Part shown: piece after piece, positions 7,592-15,523 of the stretch
Layout of the letters: the number at the start of each line of letters is the position of its first letter
How positions within the stretch are numbered: the stretch's first letter is position 1
Assembly: GCF_026248825.1 (NCBI RefSeq)
Contig: NZ_CP110973.1
Span: 5,291,501 to 5,355,500 of the forward strand
From: Larkinella insperata
GTDB taxonomy: Bacteria > Bacteroidota > Bacteroidia > Cytophagales > Spirosomataceae
Length of the DNA stretch: 64,000 bases
Reading direction: 5' to 3'
Position numbers and translations under genes: made by a program
Notes under the pieces: model-generated
Databases searched by the model: none
What the model saw: the letters and a program-made list of their open reading frames with translations, nothing else
What the model was told of the DNA's origin: nothing

Positions 7592-8725
7592 TTACGTGGT
7601 TTGTTTTACCGATCGAATGGGTGAGCCGTTGCGGACCTCCTCCGTGGCGGTTGTAATGATCTGATCGCCGTCTTTCAGATCGCCGAACACTTCGATTTTG
7701 TCGCCGTCCTCCATGCCTTTCTGCACGGCTACCCACTCCGCTTTCTGATTAACGACTTTCACGATAAATACGCCCGTCGTGGAGTTGATCACGGCGGATT
7801 TGGGCACCACAAACGTATTGTTTTTTGTAGGCAGCGGAATGGTTACTTCGGCAATCATTCCCGGCAGCAATTTCCGGTCGTTGTTGGCAACATCCACCTC
7901 CGTACGCTCCGAACGCAGCCGTTTGTCCAGCGCTCCCGCCAGCCGCTGCACTTTGCCAGTGAACTTCCGATCCGGGAACGCCTTTACCGTAAAGCTAACC
8001 TCGTCGCCCTGATCCACGTAACCCGTGTAGGCTTCCGGAACGGACACCACCAAACGGAGTTTTTTCTGTTCGGTCAGGACAAAAAGCGGCAACTCCGATC
8101 CTTTGCCCGACGGCCCGATATAAGCTCCGGTGCTGACGTTCCGCAGGCTGATCACCCCGCTGAAAGGCGCCCGGATTTCCAGGTATTTTCGCATATCAGC
8201 AATCTCCTTATAGGAAGCTTTTGCCGCCTGCAACTGGGCGTAATCCGATTCTTTTTTGGCCAGTGTCTGCTCAATCATTGACTGTGCCACGGTTCCCGGC
8301 GTTTTGGCAGCATCCACGTAGCGGTCGTAATTGGCTTTGCTGGCGATGTACAGGGCCTCCTGCGACTTCAGCCGCGACTCGGCCGCCGACAACTGGGCAT
8401 TCAACTCGGGCGCTTCAGCCAGAGCCAATAGTTGTCCTGCTTTCACTTCGGTACCCACATCAGCGTGAATGGATTTAACAAACCCGCTTACTTTGGCGTA
8501 CATGTCCACATCCCGGTAGGCCACCAGTTCACCGGGTATTCGCAGGTTCGACGATAGTTTGCCCTTTTGGAGCGAAAACACTTCGGTCGGCTCGGGCTCT
8601 TCCGCCACCGCCACTTTGTCGGCTTTACTATCCGACGAATGGCACCCGTTCAGGGCACTAATCACCAGAATGCCGGAAAATACCGCCAGCAGCGGGGACG
8701 CTACGCTATTCATTAACCGATTCAT
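7592..8725 (-). CDS. RND efflux periplasmic adaptor (membrane fusion lipoprotein)
   Basis: A 377-residue HlyD/MFP-family adaptor that bridges an inner-membrane RND pump to an outer-membrane channel. The N-terminus has a hydrophobic segment ending in ALNGC, a plausible lipobox. The lipoyl half-motif SGFVKSIHADVGTEVKAGQLLA comes next, then an alpha-hairpin rich in Ala/Gln/Lys (about residues 90-160), the second lipoyl half, and beta-barrel and membrane-proximal domains. ATGs at 8725 and 8713 both overlap the end of the pump gene (by 20 and 8 nt), showing translational coupling. No TolC-like gene is nearby, so the outer-membrane partner is encoded elsewhere. Confidence 0.9.
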   Translation of the reverse strand: MNRLMNSVASPLLAVFSGILVISALNGCHSSDSKADKVAVAEEPEPTEVFSLQKGKLSSNLRIPGELVAYRDVDMYAKVSGFVKSIHADVGTEVKAGQLLALAEAPELNAQLSAAESRLKSQEALYIASKANYDRYVDAAKTPGTVAQSMIEQTLAKKESDYAQLQAAKASYKEIADMRKYLEIRAPFSGVISLRNVSTGAYIGPSGKGSELPLFVLTEQKKLRLVVSVPEAYTGYVDQGDEVSFTVKAFPDRKFTGKVQRLAGALDKRLRSERTEVDVANNDRKLLPGMIAEVTIPLPTKNNTFVVPKSAVINSTTGVFIVKVVNQKAEWVAVQKGMEDGDKIEVFGDLKDGDQIITTATEEVRNGSPIRSVKQTT

Positions 8726-11700
8726 ATACGCCGGGAATATAATGTTTACTTTCTTTATCTTCAGGATCAAGCGATACCGACTGCACCGACGCATTGCCTT
8801 GTACCCAGGCAAACACGAGCGGTAAAATGTGCAAAGCCGCAAACGTGGAAGCGATCAGCCCGCCAATTACCGCCCGACCCAGCGGAGCCGTCTGCGAACC
8901 TCCTTCACCAAATCCCAGCGCCATCGGAAGCATACCGACAACCATCGCCACGCTGGTCATTACGATGGGCCGCATCCGCAACGAAGCCGATTCTTTGGCC
9001 GCCAGCAGGGCATTATGATTTTTCATCCGCAGTTGCTCGGCGTTGGTCACCAGCAGCACCGCGTTGGAAATCGACACCCCTACCGACATAATCATGCCCA
9101 TGTACGACTGCAAATTAAGCGTCGAACCCGTCAGCAGCAGCAGGCCCAGGGAACCCGCCAACACCGCCGGAACCGTACACAGCACCACCAGCGACACCTT
9201 GAACGACTGGAAATTGGCCGCCAGCATGAGGAAAATCACGATGATGGCCGTCAGCAGACCGGTTTGCAAACTATCCAGCGTTTCGGTCAATACCTGCGTC
9301 AGACCGCGGGTCTCGATGGTTAAACCGCGCGGCAGTTCACCAAGTTCGGCAATGGCCCTGTTCACATCGGTGTTGGCCGTTCCCAAATCCATGTCGTACA
9401 GATTCGCCGTAACGGACAGCACCGGAACCGCCCCGATGTTGTCGTTTTCGCCGTAGGTCTTGCCGGTGCTAATCGTTGCGACATCGCTCAAAACCGGCCG
9501 GTTGGTGTTGGGCAGCACCGGGATTTCGCCAATGTCGCTGACGGTTTTCATCTGATTCTCCGGTACCTGCACTTGCACGCTGTACATCTGGGCGCTTTTT
9601 GGGTCAATCCAGACGCTTTTTTCCGTCAGACGGGAGGAAGAAGTAGAAGCCGTTAACGAGCGCGAAATGGCCGAAATATCCGTGCCCAACTGCGCGGCCC
9701 GCTCCCGGTCAATGTCGATGTTGATCGCCGGGTATTTGATGGCCGATCCCAGTTGAACATCGCGCAGATACGGGATTTGTTTTAGCTTGGCAATGACCTT
9801 GTTGGCGTACTCTTCGTTCTGCTCTTTATTCTTTCCAATGACCTTGACTTCAACGGGCGTTGGTGATCCCTGACTCAGAATTTTATCCGTCAGTTCGAGC
9901 GGTTCAAACGAAAGTTTTACTTCCGGTAATGCCGCTTTCATGTTCGCCCGAAACTGATCTTTTAAGACATCCAGATCAACGTCGTAATCATGTTTTAAAC
10001 TGACCTGTAAAACTCCTTCGTGCGGACCCGCCATAAAGAGATAAATCGGGCTGGTTGAAAATTGCGAACCGTGCATCCCCACCATTGCCGAAGTAATTTC
10101 CACGTTTTCTTTCCCCACCAGTTGATTTAGTACGTCCAGCGCTTTCAACATGGTTGTTTCGGTTTTTTCCAGTCGCGTACCGTCCGGGGCCCGAAGCCGG
10201 ACCTGAAACTGACCGCCGTTGACGCGGGGCAGTACATCGCGTCCAATGATGCTGATAAAGAAAGCCGTTAATCCGATAGCGACCGCAAAATAAGCCAGCG
10301 TAATTACTTTTTTGTGCGGAATAGTCAGCTCAATAAACCGTACGAAGGCCAGACGAAAACGCTCAAACAAGCCAATCTTCCCGTCGTTATTCAGATCGGC
10401 CTGCCGGGCCAATTGGTGCTTTCCGTTTAAAACCTTGCCTTCCGACGCAGCACCGTTGCCGTTTAACCCGGTGCCTTTGTGCGTTACTACGTCGTGTTTC
10501 CCGCCCTTCCCATTGGATTTGTGGGCGTGGCTTTTCATCAACCAGTTGGCCAACACCGGCACCAGCGTTTGGGCCATGATGTAGGAGGTAATCATCGAAA
10601 ACGCGATGGCTAATGAGAGCGGCAGAAACAACGCCCCCGGAATCCCCTTCATCGTAAACGCCGGTGCAAACACCGCCAGAATACAGAATAAAATCAGCAG
10701 TTTCGAGAACGCAATTTCTTTACAGGCATCCCAGATGGCCAACGCTTTCGGTTTCCCCATGTCGAGGTGCTGGTGTATATTTTCAATCGTTACCGTCGAC
10801 TCATCCACCAGAATACCGATGGCCAGCGACAGTCCGCTCAGCGTCATAATGTTGATCGTCTGCCCGAATAACGAAAGAAATAAAACGCCGGAAATGATAC
10901 AGATCGGGATGGTGATGATTACGATCAGGGCACCCCGCGGATCACCCAGAAACAGCAGGACCATCAACCCCGTCAAAATGGCCCCAATGACGCCTTCCTC
11001 AATCAGACTTTCAACCGAATTAATGACGTAAACCGACTGGTCGAACTCATAAGAAAGCTTCACATCTTCGGGCAACTGGGCCTGAAAGGTAGGCAATTGC
11101 TTCTTCAGGTTCTGCACCACTTCCCAGGTGGAGGCATCCGATGACTTGGTAATTGGTAAATACACGGACCGGCGCCCGTTGACCAGCACGTAGCCCGACG
11201 TAATATCAGCCCCGTCTTCTACCGTCGCCACATCCCGCAGGTAGATGTTTTGCACGGTTCCGGTGTAGATCGGAATTTTCTCAAAATCCTTGACGGTTTT
11301 GATTGTGGTGTTAGCCGGGGTAAAGTAATTCAGATCCCCCACCCGCACGTTCCCCGCCGGCGTTGCCTGGTTGTTGATGCGCAGGGCGGCCACCAACTGA
11401 TCGGGGGTTAGGTTGTGGGATCGCAGCAGTTCCGGATCGGCTTTGATGACCACCGTCCGGGAGTTTCCCCCGAACGGAGCCGGGGCCACCAGACCGGGAA
11501 TGGAGCTGAACCGCGCCCGGACGTAAACGTTGGCCAAGTCCTGTAATTCGTTGTTTGTCCGGATCGGGCTGCTCAACACCAACTGCCCCACCGGCAGGGT
11601 CGACGCATCGAACCGGAGAATGAAAGGCGGTTGCGATCCAGGCGGAAAAATGGCCTGGGCCCTGTTCGTGTACGACGACACCTCGGCGGCCGCCTGGGCC

Positions 11701-12002
11701 ATGTTCGTGCCTTCGTAGAAACTGAGCTTGATCAGCGTCAGGCCCTGAATGTTTTTGGTTTCAATGCTTTTGACCCCCGATACGTAAAGCAGCAGGTTGA
11801 CGTACTGTTTCCCGAAAAACGACTCCATCTGGTTGGGAGTGAAGCCGCCGTAGGGGTGGGAAATGTAAATAACGGGCAAATCCAGGTTCGGGAAGATGTC
11901 GATTTTGATCGTGCGGATGGCACCGATCCCGAAATAAAACAAGCCCGCGACCAACACCAGAACGGTAATGGGTTTGCGTAAGGCTGCGCGGATTAAATCC
12001 AT
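8706..12002 (-). CDS. RND efflux transporter permease with EF-hand-like loop
   Basis: A 1098-residue RND pump with 12 expected membrane helices and two large periplasmic loops. TM1 is KPITVLVLVAGLFYFGIGA. The TM4 relay reads ILVDESTVTIEN, with Asp-Glu where AcrB has Asp-Asp. The TM10 position that holds Lys in AcrB lies in GVSISNAVLLV. The cytoplasmic linker between TM6 and TM7 (about residues 495-550) is long, Gly/Lys/His rich, and contains DLNNDGKIGLFE at 536-547, an exact EF-hand loop pattern. Substrate unknown. Same operon as the GntR regulator upstream (50-nt gap) and the adaptor downstream (overlapping). Confidence 0.92.
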   Translation of the reverse strand: MDLIRAALRKPITVLVLVAGLFYFGIGAIRTIKIDIFPNLDLPVIYISHPYGGFTPNQMESFFGKQYVNLLLYVSGVKSIETKNIQGLTLIKLSFYEGTNMAQAAAEVSSYTNRAQAIFPPGSQPPFILRFDASTLPVGQLVLSSPIRTNNELQDLANVYVRARFSSIPGLVAPAPFGGNSRTVVIKADPELLRSHNLTPDQLVAALRINNQATPAGNVRVGDLNYFTPANTTIKTVKDFEKIPIYTGTVQNIYLRDVATVEDGADITSGYVLVNGRRSVYLPITKSSDASTWEVVQNLKKQLPTFQAQLPEDVKLSYEFDQSVYVINSVESLIEEGVIGAILTGLMVLLFLGDPRGALIVIITIPICIISGVLFLSLFGQTINIMTLSGLSLAIGILVDESTVTIENIHQHLDMGKPKALAIWDACKEIAFSKLLILFCILAVFAPAFTMKGIPGALFLPLSLAIAFSMITSYIMAQTLVPVLANWLMKSHAHKSNGKGGKHDVVTHKGTGLNGNGAASEGKVLNGKHQLARQADLNNDGKIGLFERFRLAFVRFIELTIPHKKVITLAYFAVAIGLTAFFISIIGRDVLPRVNGGQFQVRLRAPDGTRLEKTETTMLKALDVLNQLVGKENVEITSAMVGMHGSQFSTSPIYLFMAGPHEGVLQVSLKHDYDVDLDVLKDQFRANMKAALPEVKLSFEPLELTDKILSQGSPTPVEVKVIGKNKEQNEEYANKVIAKLKQIPYLRDVQLGSAIKYPAINIDIDRERAAQLGTDISAISRSLTASTSSSRLTEKSVWIDPKSAQMYSVQVQVPENQMKTVSDIGEIPVLPNTNRPVLSDVATISTGKTYGENDNIGAVPVLSVTANLYDMDLGTANTDVNRAIAELGELPRGLTIETRGLTQVLTETLDSLQTGLLTAIIVIFLMLAANFQSFKVSLVVLCTVPAVLAGSLGLLLLTGSTLNLQSYMGMIMSVGVSISNAVLLVTNAEQLRMKNHNALLAAKESASLRMRPIVMTSVAMVVGMLPMALGFGEGGSQTAPLGRAVIGGLIASTFAALHILPLVFAWVQGNASVQSVSLDPEDKESKHYIPGVYESVNE

Positions 12003-12052
12003 AAGGGGTTACTCGGTTTAATTGAGTTTAGGCGGTACGACGAAGCAACGGG

Positions 12053-12727
12053 TTACTGAATTTGCCCGGTGATCTTAGCCGCCCAATACCAGGCTTTTTT
12101 AGGATCGCGGTCTGCAACGCTCTGCAGAAGAGATGTGTGCATACTCTGCTTGCTCAGCAGGGTTTCCGTCGTAATGAAGACTTCCATGAAGGATTTCTTC
12201 ATCTTGTCGGCGATGATCTTGTACAAATCGGCCAGAACTTCGTTTTTGGAGGCCATCGCCAACCGGATGTGAAACTGAATGTCGGCTTCGATGCAGGCTT
12301 CGGGCTGGTTTTGCAGGGCGGCATCGTGCCGTTTTTGCAGCAGGACCGTCATCACCTCAACGTCCTCCGGTGTCCGGTTCAAGGCGGCTTTCTCGGCGAT
12401 TTTCAGTTCGAGCAACTGCCGGACTTCGTTTACTTCGGGTCCCTCGGCCCGCAGCAGACTCTGGTGAAAAGGCTCGACGTTGGTTTGCTGCAATTCCACA
12501 AACGTACCCAGCCCCTGCTGAACCCGGATCAGCCCTTTGTTGGTCAGAATCCGGATGGCTTCGCGGACGGTTGAACGCCCCACCCCAAACTGCTGCATCA
12601 GCTCGGGTTCGGAAGGTAACTTTTCCCCAATTTTGTACTGGCTGGAAGCGATTTGCTCCTGGAGTTTGCCGACCACCGCATCGGCCAGGCTTTCGCGTTT
12701 GATGAATATTGGTTCTGTAGTCATCAT
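12053..12727 (-). CDS. GntR/FadR-family transcriptional regulator
   Basis: About 224 residues. The N-terminal winged helix has the GntR signature (KLPSEPELMQQFGVGRSTVREA, then IRILTNKGLIRVQQGLGTFV). The C-terminal all-helical FCD domain carries HIRLA and other residues of the usual effector/metal pocket. FadR-type regulators sense small organic acids or acyl compounds. It is the first gene of the operon with the RND pump and adaptor, so it probably controls that efflux system and itself. Two adjacent ATGs (12727, 12724) fit; the longer frame to 12751 starts in the likely promoter region. Confidence 0.9.
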   Translation of the reverse strand: MMTTEPIFIKRESLADAVVGKLQEQIASSQYKIGEKLPSEPELMQQFGVGRSTVREAIRILTNKGLIRVQQGLGTFVELQQTNVEPFHQSLLRAEGPEVNEVRQLLELKIAEKAALNRTPEDVEVMTVLLQKRHDAALQNQPEACIEADIQFHIRLAMASKNEVLADLYKIIADKMKKSFMEVFITTETLLSKQSMHTSLLQSVADRDPKKAWYWAAKITGQIQ

Positions 12728-12751
12728 ATCATCTGATGAGTAAAGATACAA

Positions 12752-13069
12752 ATCTTGATCAGCATACTCATCCCTCCGTAAAAATTTATGATTATTTTAC
12801 TATGACTTTAAAAGTGACTGCACTTATAAGCAATTATTTTGTATTTTATTTATTTACCCGTTGTACTTCCTTCTGAACAGATTGTTAAGAAATGGTCGCC
12901 GGGTTTTGCGATCCGTCATCTCCGCGTGGAATACGAGAAACTCGGTTTGCGGAAAATTTAATGGTCCGTGATCTTTCCTTTCCGTATTTTGTTCTTTTTA
13001 CGGCGGTACGTAGTCCGGAACCGTTCATTTGTAACTCCTTATCGAGACTCGCTGATTTGTTGTTGCTTT
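12752..13069. other. Divergent intergenic region, GntR operon / helicase
   Basis: 318 nt without a gene. The part from about 12760 to 12860 is markedly A/T rich and is the likely control region of the efflux operon and helicase, which point away from it. I see TTATTTTG (one mismatch to TAnnTTTG, plus strand) but no exact promoter element and no convincing operator palindrome. Confidence 0.4.
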
Positions 13070-15514
13070 ATGCCCACCCTTGTTAACGAAAAACTTCAAC
13101 TCGCCCACGACTTTGTTCTGCACACGAATCGCAACGTGTTTCTGACGGGGAAAGCCGGTACGGGAAAAACGACTTTTTTGCACCAGGTTAAAAACACCTC
13201 GTCCAAACGACTGGCGGTAGTAGCCCCGACGGGGGTAGCCGCCATCAATGCCGGGGGTGTTACCATCCATTCTTTGTTTCAGTTGCCATTCGGGCCGCTG
13301 GTGCCGGGCGCCCTGAACCGGGAAACCCGGAAATTCACCCGCGAAAAGATCAACCTGCTGCGGACGCTCGATCTGCTCATTGTGGACGAAATCAGCATGG
13401 TCCGGGCCGACGTGCTCGACGGGATTGATGCGGTCCTGCGCCGGTTTCGTTACCGACCCGAACCGTTCGGCGGGGTGCAGTTGTTGCTCATTGGCGACAT
13501 GCAGCAATTGCCCCCCGTCATCCGCGATGAGGACTGGGCCTTGCTGAGACCGTACTACGACACCGGGTATTTTTTCGGAAGCCGGGCTCTGCAAAAAACA
13601 CCGTACATCAGCCTCGAACTGGATCACATCTACCGGCAGGCCGACCAACGGTTTATCGAGATTTTGAACAGCGTCCGGGAAAAACGGATAACGCGCGCGC
13701 AGCTCGACGACCTGAACCAGCGGTTCATCCCGAATTTTACGCCCCAGGACGACGAAGGATACATTACTCTGACGACCCACAACCAGGCCGCCCTGCAACT
13801 GAACAGCCAGAAGCTGCAATCGCTGACTACTCAACTTCACACGTTCGAAGCCACGATTGAAGGCGACTTTCCCGCCCACGCCTACCCAACTGAAGCCAGC
13901 CTGGAACTGAAAGTGGGCGCGCAGGTGATGTTTAACAAGAACGATGCATCGCGCGAAAAACTGTTTTACAACGGCAAGATCGGGCAGATTACGGATATTG
14001 ACGACGATGTGATTTACGTAAAATGCCCGCACGATCCGGACACACTGACCGTTAGCCCCATGGAATGGGTCAACATCCGGTACACGCTGGATCCGCAAAC
14101 CAACGAAATCAAGGAGGAGCCCATTGGCAAGTTTGTTCAGTATCCGCTGAAGCTGGCCTGGGCCATCACCATTCATAAAAGTCAGGGACTGACGTTTGAA
14201 AAAGCCATCATCGACGCGGCTTCGGCCTTTGCCCACGGGCAGGTTTACGTGGCCCTAAGCCGGTGTAAAACCCTGGAGGGGCTGGTGCTGCGGGAACCAA
14301 TTCCGTCGCACAGCATCAAAACCGAGTTGCTGCTGGAAGAATTTCACGAGCAGGTGCAGCAGCAAACGCCCGATGATCAGGAGCTTTGGCACTCGAAACA
14401 ACTGAATCAGGAACAGTTGCTGCTGGATTTGTTTTCGTTTGAACGAACGCACTACCTGATCAACCGCTGCCGCCGAACCGGAGCCGAACACGCAGGAAGT
14501 CTGGACGAGGGCCTTGAACCGGCGCTGAATCAGTTCAATGCCGTGTTTCAGGAAAAGGTCCGTGACGTGACCGAACGGTTTCGTCAGCAGCTTCCCCGGT
14601 ATTTCGCCGGGGATTTGTTGGCGGAAGAAAACCAGCCGTTGCAGGAGCGTGTTCGCAAAGCCGGGGTCTACTTCAAAGATTTGATTCGTAACGAACTACA
14701 GCCCATGCTGGCTTCTGTTCCGACCGAGACGGACAACAAGCAGGTACGGGAAGCGCTGCACGAGTCGCTGGACGAGCTGGAAAAAGAGCTTTTCATCAAA
14801 CTCCACTGCTTCGAGGCTACGCTGGACGGTTTTGAGGCCCTGGTGTATCAGAAGACGCGAAACCATGCCGAACTGGAGTTTCAGTCCATCCGGAAGCAGG
14901 CAAGTCGGAAAAGCGATGAGGGACGATCCGGCCACGAAAAGCCCCGGACGCTTTACGACGCACTGGCGAAGTGGCGGCAGGATCTGGCGGGCGAACTGGA
15001 TACCGTGGCGCATACCATCCTACCCCGCAAAACGCTGGCCGAACTCGCCCGCTCCAAACCGTCGACCCTCGATGAACTCCTGAAAATAAAGGGATTCGGC
15101 AAGGTAAAAGCCCGCATGATCGGCGAAGACGTTCTGACCATCATTCGGTCTTTCCTTGAAAATGAATCCGCGACAAAAGCTTCGTCAGCCCCGGAAAAAC
15201 CAAACAAAACGCCATCGCCCGCCCTGAGCCTGGCGCTCTTTCGGCAGGGGAAAACCGTCACCGACATTGCCCAGGAGCGAAACATTGCGGCTTCGACGGT
15301 GGAAGGCCACCTGGCGCAGTTTATCAGTTCCGGCCAGCTATCGGTGTATGAATTGGTGCCCGCCGAAAAAGTCGAAACCATCCGGACTTACCTGGAAAAA
15401 CACACGCCCAAAACCCTGACGGAAGCCAAAGCCGGTCTGGGCGACGGGGTGACGTTTGCGGAGATCCGGATGGTTTACAATTCCATGCTGGCGGGTACGG
15501 CGCAGACGGACTAA
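13070..15514 (+). CDS. PIF1/RecD-like helicase with HRDC and HTH domains
   Basis: An 814-residue superfamily 1 helicase. Walker A FLTGKAGTGKTTF has Lys33, Walker B is LIVDEISM, and the late motif AWAITIHKSQGLTFEK marks the PIF1/RecD group that unwinds DNA 5'-3'. After about residue 460 comes a helical region. An HRDC domain follows (about 655-720, LYDALAKWRQDLAGELD ... LLKIKGFGKVKARMIGEDV), then a C-terminal helix-turn-helix of the HTH_40 type (FRQGKTVTDIAQERNIAAST). The HRDC-HTH tail resembles RecQ C-termini and probably directs DNA binding. ATG 13070 is used because the longer frame lacks conserved sequence. Confidence 0.9.
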   Translation: MPTLVNEKLQLAHDFVLHTNRNVFLTGKAGTGKTTFLHQVKNTSSKRLAVVAPTGVAAINAGGVTIHSLFQLPFGPLVPGALNRETRKFTREKINLLRTLDLLIVDEISMVRADVLDGIDAVLRRFRYRPEPFGGVQLLLIGDMQQLPPVIRDEDWALLRPYYDTGYFFGSRALQKTPYISLELDHIYRQADQRFIEILNSVREKRITRAQLDDLNQRFIPNFTPQDDEGYITLTTHNQAALQLNSQKLQSLTTQLHTFEATIEGDFPAHAYPTEASLELKVGAQVMFNKNDASREKLFYNGKIGQITDIDDDVIYVKCPHDPDTLTVSPMEWVNIRYTLDPQTNEIKEEPIGKFVQYPLKLAWAITIHKSQGLTFEKAIIDAASAFAHGQVYVALSRCKTLEGLVLREPIPSHSIKTELLLEEFHEQVQQQTPDDQELWHSKQLNQEQLLLDLFSFERTHYLINRCRRTGAEHAGSLDEGLEPALNQFNAVFQEKVRDVTERFRQQLPRYFAGDLLAEENQPLQERVRKAGVYFKDLIRNELQPMLASVPTETDNKQVREALHESLDELEKELFIKLHCFEATLDGFEALVYQKTRNHAELEFQSIRKQASRKSDEGRSGHEKPRTLYDALAKWRQDLAGELDTVAHTILPRKTLAELARSKPSTLDELLKIKGFGKVKARMIGEDVLTIIRSFLENESATKASSAPEKPNKTPSPALSLALFRQGKTVTDIAQERNIAASTVEGHLAQFISSGQLSVYELVPAEKVETIRTYLEKHTPKTLTEAKAGLGDGVTFAEIRMVYNSMLAGTAQTD

Positions 15515-15523
15515 ACGGCAGAC

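Noticed and set aside
13025..14236. 403-codon open frame on the minus strand
   Set aside because: Antisense to the PIF1-like helicase, whose motifs are complete.
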